A DNA stretch of 64,000 nucleotides from Omphalotus guepiniiformis (Eukaryota > Basidiomycota > Agaricomycetes > Agaricales > Omphalotaceae): NCBI GenBank assembly GCA_028554645.1, contig JAQOOI010000064.1:186001-250000 (forward strand). The letters run 5' to 3'. The position numbers were made by a program, and so were the translations under genes. Positions 25,449-34,904 of the stretch are shown in pieces (positions within the stretch are counted from its first letter, which is position 1; every line of letters begins with the position of its first letter). The notes beneath the pieces are model-generated. The model worked only from the letters and a program-made list of their open reading frames with translations. It was not told the DNA's origin and made no database searches.

Positions 25449-26622
25449 TGTCGAGGGACCTCTAGACGGGGAAAACGAATGTATGACCCAGAAAGGAATT
25501 CCAGACCCGACAGGAGGGTGAAGCGATGATACTTCTGGACAAGAAGAGTAACTTGTCCTGTTTCGTCTAGAGGATAATGGGAGGGAATAAGAACCGGTGC
25601 AGACTTGCCGGGGAAACAGGTGTATGACACGAATGAAAAAAAGCAGGAGATATATACCATTTCCCGGAATTGTTATTGGTACAATCTAACAGCGTATATC
25701 TTTGTCTCCGTTAGGAGCTGAATTGTTGAAAACGGATACCCAATTTGATGAAATACTGGATCTTATTGTCTTGTTGGTTGCCTGCCGTTAAGCGATCGTG
25801 CAGCGCTGAAATACACAGGCTTGATCATCAGCCTCATCAGCCTTGGTTATACATTGCAAATCCACGAGGTAGCCACTTCATACGGACGTTGAGATTTCCA
25901 TGAATTTCAGTGAAGCAGGCTGAGGCAAAGAGCAATTTCATGTTGCTTAGTCATCAGCCAATCCATTTTCAGCAGTCTAGTGACTCAAATACTCAGCGAG
26001 AGTGAGTAATTACTGTACAATTGGACAGTACTAGTAAAGCACTGGTTTGCTACATTGTCATTGTCAACTTTGTTTGGCGGATTCCATGGAGGTATATATG
26101 CGCTGGCGCAGTACTACCATCATTCGCTTCGCTGCTGTGATTCTTCTCAAACCCTCATCCTGATATGTGCATCTGTGATGTACTCCTACATATACACCAG
26201 ACACTTCAAAAGCCAATGACAATAGAGAAGAACAACCGCTACAGTAATTAAACTCGGACTCTACAACCCCGAGCCGCGATACATTGTTCCCGAAGAATGG
26301 TCAATTATTGAAGAATGACGAGAGAATGTACATTCGGGTTACAATGAGACAGAAGGCTATAAAAAAGAGGAATTGAATGGTGAAAGCTAGATAGAAAGGC
26401 CCACCGCAAACTATCATGAGTGATGATTGGAGAATCATAGACATCAAATATCGGAAGTCCGAAATGAGACTAGTGATCAGTGACGAACCTTGAGGCTTGC
26501 AGCCCGCGTGCTGGGAGCTGCTACAACACCTCGAAATTCAAAGATCTGCCTTCTGACCTTGCCTGACCGGATGGACCTTATGAATTGAAGCGCCAAAGAT
26601 GTCAATTTTTTAGCTGAGAAAC
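25449..26622. other. Intergenic left of the mobile element
   Basis: About 1.2 kb upstream of the BTB gene. No gene recognised. A TATA-like GGTATATATG lies at about 26091. The left target duplication of the KDZ element follows directly. Confidence 0.55.
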
Positions 26623-26630
26623 GAAACACA
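26623..26630. repeat. Left target-site duplication GAAACACA
   Basis: The eight bases immediately outside the left terminal repeat match exactly the eight bases outside the right terminal repeat at 38074..38081. Eight base pairs is the duplication length reported for Zisupton/KDZ-type transposons. Confidence 0.95.
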
Positions 26631-26808
26631 CACCTGATCGGCCCTAACAACCGGTCGAGTTAGACCGGTCCATCAGCCCGGGATACCACGCCTAACTGGA
26701 CGCGGATCTGGAGATCGCACGACGGTTCAATAGCCCTTCGATAGCCCTTCCACCGACTTAGGCATTCTCGCAGTTTCCCCCCTCTTCCCCTCCTCCTCGG
26801 CTACTGTA
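26631..26808 (+). repeat. Left terminal inverted repeat, 178 bp
   Basis: Base-by-base comparison shows identity with the reverse complement of 37896..38073. A further 32 bases inward (to 26840) match imperfectly, with shared blocks TCACGTTA, TTCAAGTCAC and TTCTAT. The repeat contains a short internal palindrome around CCGGTCGAGTTAGACCGG and a doubled ATAGCCCTTC. Confidence 0.97.
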
Positions 26809-26931
26809 AGTCACGTTATGATTCAAGTCACACATTCTATGATTGTATTACTCATTGCGGCTGATGCTCCCGCTGCTCTTTAGTGGATTAAACATGTATT
26901 ATAGGTATTTAGAAATAATATACATCGTATG

Positions 26932-29900
26932 TTATACATCGTTTACTGAGAGAGTATCGTCTGCGACTGCCAACATCCGGAGCATGTTCCTCGACAGCAA
27001 CACGGCCTCCTCCTCCTCATCATCACTCTCATCACTGCTGTCATGGCCCTCAGGGTGCCCCAATGCTGGCTCCTGAGATGTCACAACCCCATCTGAGCCC
27101 CCTGTCCCTTCCTCTACAGCCCCACCAGCTCTCCTGCCTGGTAGGATGAATCCACTGAAGCCCCCCACCTTGCTGAGTTTTGCAAAGCGCCCGATATGCT
27201 GAATACTGAAGCGTTCGCGCTGGATTCGATACCGGCGGACCTGGTGAGCTAGCGGCGGGTTTACGGCTGCAAGTTCTTTCTCCTTCTTCCGCAGCTCAAC
27301 CTCCTCATCTCGCATCCAAGTTACAAGGCGACGGATCTCGACGTTGAGGCGCGCAATCTCCTCCTTTGCTCGTTGGATTTTGAAATAACGATCCATCGCT
27401 TCACGTCCAGCAGGCGTCGCCCAGGTCTCCTTGCGAATGTCCTGTCTCGCGGCACGTAGAACGTCGAACTCGGAGAGAAAGGTGTATTCGACTACTTGGT
27501 CCCATTTCAAAGTAGGGCGGGAAAGGGCAGTGGCAGCTGTGTTGTAGTTAGCGAGGGCGGTACGGATGGCTTGGGAACGTGCTTGGAGAGCATTTGCGAT
27601 GTGCTTCCGCATCTTGTATCCTTCAGAAATGCGTCAGAGTAGAGTAACTGCCCCGCGAATAGACTCACCAGTCCCTGACATGTTCATCTTCGTGAGCTCA
27701 AAAAGGCGTGAAACCACGAGACCCTCAAGGTGGTCGAGGGCTCGTTGATAACGACGCATTTGTATGAGCTTCATAGTGTCCTGCCATTCAAAGCTTCCGG
27801 GAGACCATCGTTGCGCAATATTGAGTTTAAATTCGAGCTCCTGCACCGATGCAAGGAGGTTATCGCGTGTCTCGATTGCATGACGCCGGGCTGTCTCCAA
27901 GGTGCGTGAAGAGAGCTCCGCCGAGTCGTAGTTCGATTGCGTCGCGTTAATAAAAACAGTGCGGCCGGCGTTCACCTTATCCCTAGACCACGGTTAGTGA
28001 ATGGTGTAGTCATGCAGTATAGCACTCACTCAGCCTCTTGCAATCGTACTAACTTCTGAACATACTCCATTTGAAGGGTCTCCTCCTCTGGCTCTGTCTT
28101 CAGCCCAGCCAGGTATTCCTTCTCTTGCTGAAGCCATCCCTCAAACTCAGCTGCATCAGCTATACCCAGGTCCTCCATAATTTGAGCAAGGGCAGGCGCA
28201 GATGCGATGATCTTCAAGGCTTGCCTGTAGTTGTTATCAAGGAACTTGCTCATGCTCTGGTACGTGTCGTTGCGGTCTAGATGGGACATGTATGTGGTGA
28301 GCGCCTGGTGTCGATGGAAGCGCGTCGCGTAGCGAGTGCTAGCGGCCAAGGCGTTGAACTTGGAAAAGAAACGTTCGCAAGTCTCTAAGTCCTCGATTCC
28401 CATCCCAGGGACGTAAGTGCCAAGGTGAACGAGTTGACAGCGTCGATTGTGGGCGTGTCCATGGAAAAGGCCAGGGAAGCAGGCAAATCGTTTGCGTGCT
28501 GCTTCTGGTCCCAGCGGCGTGCGCGATACGGTGATCCCAAACTTGCAGCCCACATCGTAGCCGGCACAGATGTCCTCCCCAAAAACACACAATAGTTTCT
28601 CCACGATAGCCAGACCGTATTTGGCACTAGACAGGATTAGCACGAGATAAGATGGGCCACACAGTGAACCACTCACAGCTCACCGCTTCGAACCATGTCG
28701 GCGCATAGCAATACAAAACCGTGACGGCATAGGCATACGAAGATTCCCGTCTCTTCAAATACCCCCCACGCTGTTGAGGACATATCGTGGACCATATTCT
28801 GCCACCTATCATCACACGGATTTGCCTCACTTTTCTCCTTCGATGCCTCCGCAACTAGTTGATCCCCCAGCGCCTCCTTCGACCACCTATCCACTTGTTC
28901 CCTCGGTATGAAATAATCCCCATAGGCTTGGCGAGGATCCTTGCGTTCTACTGACTCAGTAGCCTCCTTGTCCTCTAGATTAACGCCGACTCGCCGCACG
29001 ATACGCTTTGCAGAGTCACCCCCGTCCATGGCAACCTGTATGCTGAAGTGCAACTCAGGCTCCCCTTCCAACTTATAGGTACACGCAGGACAAGCGTTCT
29101 TGAGGCGCCAGTCAGGCGTATGTCGTTCCAAAGCAGTCATGACGCGGCGTTCAACTTCTCGCAGGACAGCCAGATAGACATCAAAGGCGATGGAGAATTG
29201 ATCGGAGAGATATGTTCGGAAAGCGACCCCATGAATGTCACAGAGGGCTTTGACAAACGGCTGAATAGCCAGTCGAGGGCATCGAAGTCGGGAGACACGA
29301 AACATCTCCAGGGTACGAACGGTAATTGCGACAGAGGGCGTATAGGGAGCGCACGGAATAAGGCCGTTGCGTACCAGGCCAGGAGAACAGAGCTTGTCCA
29401 TATCTTGTAGCTTGACCGTTTGAGTAGTGGAATCTAACTTGATGTCTTTAGCACTGATACCACAAGACAAAAAAAAAACGTACAGAAAAGATCCACTACA
29501 CGAACAGTGTAAGATCCATTGAATTCAGCGCCGTCCAACACTGCAGGTTGCGTATTCTCATACCCAAGCTCTCCGCGACTGGAGTCCCATAACAGATACG
29601 ATTCTACCAGCAATCCCATTTGCTCCTTGAAGGCATTTATACGCCGTTCCGTACGGTCACGCCGAGTACGATGATCGACATAGCGCCTGAGAAACGATGT
29701 CAGAAAGATCAGAGTTAGGAAAGCGAAATGAACGCACCTTTTCTCTTTACTGAGACCCTCGCCCAACTCCTCCATTATGGCAGTGAACTCTCCTCCTTCG
29801 TGACTTATAGCGAGTGGTTGGTTTCCTTGCATGACGTCCTCCCACATTACATCGTCCTCCGTTTCTACTGAGCAATCGTACATAGAGACGTCGTTGATGT

Positions 29901-30102
29901 TTTTGGGTTCTACCGGTCTGTAGTAAATACAATTGCTTTGACTCTGATCAAACAACTCACCAGCCATACGGGCTTTCTGGGCTTGAAGAAGCTTTGCATT
30001 GTGCTTCTCAATAACCTTGCGTGAAAGTGTGACTTGACTTGCAGAAGAGCTTGGGGCCGTACCACGGACACGACGATCTTTAGCACATTTGCCTCTGAGC
30101 AT
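26932..30102 (-). CDS. KDZ-family transposase
   Basis: About 980 residues in six main exons reading leftwards from the ATG at 30102 (MLRGKCAKDRRVRG). Family landmarks occur in order: LVRNGLIPCAPYTPSVAITV, a Cys pair CPACTYKLEGE, MDGGDSAKRIVRR, CDDRWQNMVHDMSSTAWGVF, ETGIFVCLCRHGFVLLCADM, GEDICAGYDVGCKFG, FHGHAHNRRCQLVHLGTYV, and EDLETCERFFSKFNALA with TRYATRFHRHQAL. The Asp in MDGGDS, the Asp in GYDVGC and a Glu in EDLETCER are candidate RNase H-fold catalytic residues; this assignment is inference. The C-terminal third is helical and ends with an acidic stretch DSSDESDDEEEEAV and VADDTLSVNDV. A very short intron (about 38 nt) falls after RVVDLF. The upstream extension past 30102 would need a GTG start. 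Confidence 0.93.
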
Positions 30103-30415
30103 GATGAGAACACCGGTTGGACGCGTCGACCGCAAATGCACGTGACGTCACCTCAAGCATGTGACTGTGCCACGTTGGTTGATTCTTTGTCTCAAACCTC
30201 GTTCGTCTCAAACCTCGTTGTGGTGGACGGTTTTCCATGGTAAGTGGTTGTATGCCCTGCTTTTCGTCACGTCCTTCATGAACCTGCCGGGGTCACGGAT
30301 TCTACCACTCACTGGATCTAACCGGCAAGGGTAATGAGGGATTGTGGCTTCTAAGCAGCGGCACCTTTGTATGAATCACAGCTTGCTAACCTTCTTTTTC
30401 CTCAGGTTAGGAAAC
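30103..30415. promoter_or_regulatory. Divergent promoter between transposase and dioxygenase genes
   Basis: This 313-bp interval separates the start codons of the two divergent genes, so it should drive both. It contains two copies of GTCTCAAACCTCGTT at 30189..30203 and 30205..30219, a 16-bp period. Confidence 0.6.
30189..30219. repeat. 15-bp direct repeat in divergent promoter
   Basis: Two exact copies of GTCTCAAACCTCGTT separated by one base, centred between the transposase and dioxygenase genes; a candidate operator for a shared regulator. Confidence 0.85.
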
Positions 30416-32057
30416 ATGGCATACTTCGTACGCTGCGTAAGTTCTCCGTGGTCTTAAAGCATACAGTACTGAAGTGGGGCGTAGCTTCGGTCAGGAAAAA
30501 AGTATGGTGTCGCTCCGCTAGTTCTACCTGAAGAGTTCGATTTTGTCCAATTGATTCAAAAAGCAGCGGAAGAAGCGTATACCCCGCCCCTTTCTCTGGA
30601 TGACGACCTTGGCCCCGACCCGTTCCCTGTAGACGACGCAAACGATCCCGGCAGAGTAACCGATCCGGAGAATGTCACCACCGTTGATGAAGAAAGCGAC
30701 CTGAGCGATTTGACTGATATAGACGACGACGACGACGTCACCAAAACCCAGCATGGGAGTCCTACGATCGGCGACAAGAGGATGAGCCATCGAAATTCGA
30801 AGCGGAAAATAGCGAGGGGGAAGAAACGTAAATTGGAGCCTGTCCATGCTGGTCCCTCTGGCAAGACATTGAGCGACGTATTGAATAGGGCAAAACCACT
30901 CCACACCGACCTTGCAGCTGAGGAGTTAGAGGCAGCTAAGGGCGCACACACGGGGAAAATGGGTAAGAGAAAAGATGTTAAAGCTTTGCAGCGCGTCTAC
31001 GACCTTCCATGGTTTTTAAACATCGGGTTCCGCCATATCCAATGGGATGGAATGTGAGCCCTCGTTGTTTGAGTCTGACGCGGTCCTGACTTTCGTAAAA
31101 AGCACCCCCTACCCTATCCTGGATCATTTTGGCCGGATCATCGCCGTGCTTTGCGGTCGCCCCAACCGAAAAAGATATGTCGACGATCTGCACAAGGCTT
31201 TTGAAGAGATGATGAAGGAGGGTAAGGCAGCAAAGCTACGCGCTACTGCGAATCAACCCCATCGCCGTGGCCCTTTTCCTGCCTACAACGTCGGTGTAGT
31301 AATGGGGATGGGTAGTGCAAAGCCCGTTGCATTAAACAACAAGGACATGGCTCCCGCGTTGCAGCGTCTTGTTGGGACGAAGGCCGTTCGTCGAATGGCT
31401 GCGTTTCAAAATGGTACGAGTAAAAATCTTACTTGCTGCCTTCCTCTCTCTTACACGCCCCCTCTGCCAGCCTGCTTAGCCCTATGGGCTCCTCGCCTCT
31501 ACGAAGTCTACGAAAAAACCATCGAGATGATGTACGAGCAAGAGGTAATGCTCCCTCGCAACTTTCCCGGCGTTTTCACCTCGGCTGCTTTCAATTTTGG
31601 TGGAAATGTGTGGACGTACAAGCACCGCGACTTTTTCAACTGGCCATTTGGCTGGTGTTTTATCACTGCACTCGGTCGGTTTGATCATACGAAAGGGGGC
31701 CAGATAGTATTATGGGAGTTGAAGCTGGTCATTGACTTTCCGCATGCTGCTACGGTTGGCATTCCCTCCGCCGTTATAACCCACTCAAACATTCCTGTTG
31801 TCCCTGGTGAGCCCATTGTCTAAGTGAAGGCACTCGTGCTAACCATACCTGCAGGAGACGAACGAACCTCGTTTACGCAATACTCAGCCGGGCCTATCTT
31901 TCGGTGGGTGGAAAACGGCTTCCGCACCGAAGAACAACTCCTGAACGAAGATCCAAGACAACATGCGGAGATGATGAAGAAGAAGGGTGTGGCTTATCTC
32001 GAGCGGGTGAAACTGTATTCCACCATGGACGAATTATTTGAGAGAGTTGCTAAATAA
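30416..32057 (+). CDS. TET/JBP-like 2-oxoglutarate/Fe(II) dioxygenase
   Basis: Spliced length 470 residues in five exons (30416..30436, 30503..31053, 31103..31413, 31480..31806, 31855..32057). The N-terminal part is acidic then basic (SDLSDLTDIDDDDDV, SKRKIARGKKRK). The double-stranded beta-helix core follows: TPYPILDHFGRIIAVLCGRP, SAAFNFGGNVWTYKHRDFFN with the H-x-D metal motif (CAC-CGC-GAC at 31623..31631), FGWCFITALGRFDHTKGGQI and VLWELKLVIDFP. The third ligand His is in ITHSNIPVVPG and the cosubstrate Arg in DERTSFTQYSAGPIF. TET/JBP enzymes oxidise 5-methylcytosine or thymine in DNA; the base used here is unknown. Every catalytic residue is kept. The first 21-nt exon and its weak AAG acceptor are the least certain part; the next in-frame ATG is at 30781. 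Confidence 0.9.
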
Positions 32058-32569
32058 AAGCTATCGGTGTATCATGCTATTGTATTTCTTGTTGCTGTAT
32101 TGTACTACTGGTACATCATATCTTTGTTTGAACTACCGTTGTCTTCGATTGAATAAGTTTGACTTGACGAAGGAATCTAAATGAATGAGAGCCGCTGTAA
32201 TGTAATGACGAACTCATATACTAAATCATGATGAACACTGAAATTAGCGTTCAGGTTATTTTTCAAGTACACTGTCTACACACTTCCTCCTCTCGTCTTA
32301 AGAAATATATCATTGTATTTGTCTAGTCTGATAGTAGGCGTATGGTAATTTTCAGGTTCTGCGACAATGAGGAAGCTCTGGTATTCAACAGACAAAGTGA
32401 ACGTCGAAATGCTTAATCACAACACAGATCCGCGCCCAATTTCGCACATCAATCCTACCTTCAACCACCACCATCTTTCACAAATTCTCGCACAAAGGCT
32501 TCAAATTGTCTCACTTGCCGATATTCAACCTGTACACAACATTGTTGGCCCGATATTTTCTCTAATTGC

Positions 32570-33254
32570 ATGTCTTCAGCTCGTAAGAGGCCAACGAAGG
32601 AAGAACAAGAAAAGGCTCGTAAAAGAGCTGCTAGAGAGGCGTCTCGTAGATATCGTGCTCGGTATGTTTTTGTCTATCATACCTTGATAAATCATTAAGA
32701 TTCTTCTAGAAAAAAAGCAGAATACAATGAGAAAGCGCGAGAAAGAATGGCGCAGTAAGGACTTCGACGCACTCACCCCTATCGTGTTGACTTAAACAAT
32801 TTCTAGGCGGCGTGCAGAACTTACAGGAGAAGCAAAAAAGAAATACGACGAGGCTCATAATGTATCTTCGCAAAGGTACTATAACAAGTACGTCGCCTTG
32901 TTTTTGTTCATACTGTTGAAGCTGATCGTTTTGTTCTCAATCGTAGTCACAGGAGGGCCATTTTAGAAAAAGCAGAGCGCGATAGACACGAGTAAGTACA
33001 CCCTGTTGTGTGTATCATATACTACTAACGTAACATTCAATATTCACTTCAGGAGATATATCTTGATACATGGAGAATGGAAGTACAAGACTAACTACCC
33101 TTACCGTGAAGTCCAGCCTCGCTATCTACTGGAGATGAAAGCTGAAGGCAATCCCAATTATGAAGAAGAATATAGAAGCTGGCGGCAAGAAACAGACGAA
33201 TGGAAGAAATCCAATAAGATGATGCTGGAGCTTCAAGCAAGTTTGGATGTTTGA
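32570..33254 (+). CDS. Small very basic protein, KDZ cargo
   Basis: About 155 residues in five short exons that all join in frame. It starts MSSARKRPTKEEQEKARKRA and continues EASRRYRARKKAEYNEKARE and RMAQRRAELTGEAKKKYDEA, an Arg/Lys/Glu/Ala-rich helix with repeated RxRxxK and ARERM-type segments. The last exon is RYILIHGEWKYKTNYPYREV followed by an acidic helix ending MMLELQASLDV. The basic helix resembles the DNA-binding half of bZIP-like or related basic proteins, but there is no leucine zipper, so I do not assign a family. It lies 512 bp downstream of the dioxygenase stop, on the same strand and inside the element. DNA binding is inferred from composition. Confidence 0.7.
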
Positions 33255-33460
33255 CGCGGATGACTCTTAGGGTGTTTGGTGCGACTATCGTGCTCTCAAT
33301 TCATGACTGAATACTTAGCGTAGTATGGATCTATCGGTACTATGTTTTTTTCCCCCCTTATGTTCACACACCTTGAAACTTGAAGTTTTGAAGCTTGAAT
33401 ATTGAATCTACACCAGCCTTCTGCGAGCTTGATCATGTGACACGTGTTTGGACTCTTGCC

Positions 33461-33487
33461 TGAACGTTTGAACGTTGACGTTGAACT
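33461..33487. promoter_or_regulatory. Clustered TTGAACGTT-like motifs upstream of cargo gene
   Basis: TGAACGTT, TGAACGTT and GACGTTGAAC follow each other 50-70 bp upstream of the ATG at 33534, with a CACGTG E-box at 33441..33446. A similar cluster sits upstream of the next cargo gene. Confidence 0.35.
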
Positions 33488-33533
33488 CTTGTCCACTAGT
33501 ATTTTCTTACATTTCTGTTCCTTGCTCAGTACA

Positions 33534-34291
33534 ATGGAGAAAAACCAACGTACCGGTTGTACCCCAACCGTATTTTCTGCGCGAAGCCCGGCGTCTAGTC
33601 ACACTCAGCGCTTCAAGTATTATCTGATTCTATTGGGAGAGGCGAGGGGAATATATTGCGACTGGTATGTCAATGTATGTATCATTCTCGTACGCAGCTC
33701 ATCTATACCCTTAGGACACTTGCACAGCTGAAGGCTCGTACAACTGGGCAGTCTACTCCGAAGGGATTCAACTCTGAGTCTGATATCCTTGCGGAGTGGC
33801 GATTTGCCTGCTTGAATGGGCATACACATGCAGACAATGCAGAGTATAGCTCATTCCAAAACCCCTTTACCTTGTCTACAGACCATCCTCCTTCATTGCC
33901 AACTACACCGAAAATTCCTCGCTTCCTGAACACCTCCGCTGTGTCGTCCTTTGGGTCTGCTTCGATAAATGACACCCCTCGTCAACTTGCTTCAGACCCT
34001 TCGAAAAACAGGTCCAACTCCCAAACCCTATCTCACCGTCTGCCTGCAGACCTATCTGAGGATGAGCTGAGCGCGAAGCTCATGGCTGCGTCGTTTCCAT
34101 TGACGTCAAACGTAGATGAAGAATTTCGGCAAATGGGAAAGCCTCTTCGCACCCGTTCTCTGAGCCCCACAAAGGCAACGGCGAAGGCTCAGGAGAAGAA
34201 AGACACCGAGGCTCAGGAGCACGATGACGGTGTTATAATGCACTATGTTGTTCGTCAGCCAGGAACGACTGTATTCTACCACAATAAGTAA
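33534..34291 (+). CDS. Protein with possible viroplasmin/RNase H1 N-terminal-like domain, KDZ cargo
   Basis: 235 residues in two exons (33534..33664 and 33715..34291, in frame). Residues about 25-75 read FKYYLILLGEARGIYCDW then TLAQLKARTTGQSTPKGFNS and ESDILAEWRFACLNG. The YYL..G...GIY..W pattern, then a G-x-K-F-like strand and a terminal helix, resembles the small viroplasmin/RNase H1 N-terminal fold, which binds RNA/DNA hybrids. That match is by eye and unproven. The rest is Ser/Pro/Thr-rich with AKAQEKKDTEAQEHDD near the end, then VVRQPGTTVFYHNK. An alternative donor at the stop codon (AATAA|gtaagg) could extend the protein. It lies between two other plus-strand cargo genes. Confidence 0.6.
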
Positions 34292-34767
34292 GGCTTACTC
34301 ATTTACTGGGCTAGAACTGTTACTAAAGATCTTTCACAAGTGAGACTGCCTTGCAGGCGTATCATACACTCCGCCGGCGTCGCGTAGACGCCGATTTTAT
34401 GGCTACAGACTGCATTGATTTTGCTCGCGACTTTGCCGAAAACTAGTTGCGGCCTTTGCATGCTACTCTGTCATCTTAGTCTTGTTCAGCTGCAGAAATG
34501 ACTCTCCTTTCTATCTCAACACATCTGGGTTGCTGATTTATCCTGGTGATGCTAGCAACGTACTTTTTCAATCACAATCGTTTAGATAGTACCAGTACGC
34601 CTTATACAACAACGTTCCTTTCAATCAATTGGCCACAAATGAATGAAATGCTTCATTATCACTTTTCATTGTTTTGGGTGAGTGAGTCATGCAGCTGGTG
34701 GCCACTGGCGAGGGCGCAATGTTATTGATTGTTTATTTGTAAATTTTTTGTTGATGCAGAATCCAAC

Positions 34768-34850
34768 TGTTCGACGTTCCACTGTTCAACGACGGTCGCG
34801 TTGAACATTGAACATTGAACATTCGTGTTCTGTACTCAGTGTTCAACATA
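34768..34850. promoter_or_regulatory. GTTCAAC/GTTGAAC motif cluster upstream of cargo gene
   Basis: Contains TTCGACGTT, CTGTTCAACGACG, GCGTTGAACATTGAACATTG with a third GAACATT, and TGTTCAACATA, all 55-140 bp upstream of the ATG at 34905. Copies face both ways, like paired half-sites. Confidence 0.4.
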
Positions 34851-34904
34851 GGCTCTGACGCGGACGCGCTACTCACTTCTCGAGTCGAGAAGGTATAGTT
34901 CGAT

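Noticed and set aside
26080..26240. TATA-like box GGTATATATG as promoter of a small secreted-peptide gene
   Set aside because: The frame that follows (MCICDVLLHIYTRHFKSQ) is short and without a pheromone-type or signal-peptide pattern.
30103..30141. N-terminal extension of the transposase upstream of 30102
   Set aside because: It would start at GTG; the ATG at 30102 is a normal start, and the extension lies in the divergent promoter.
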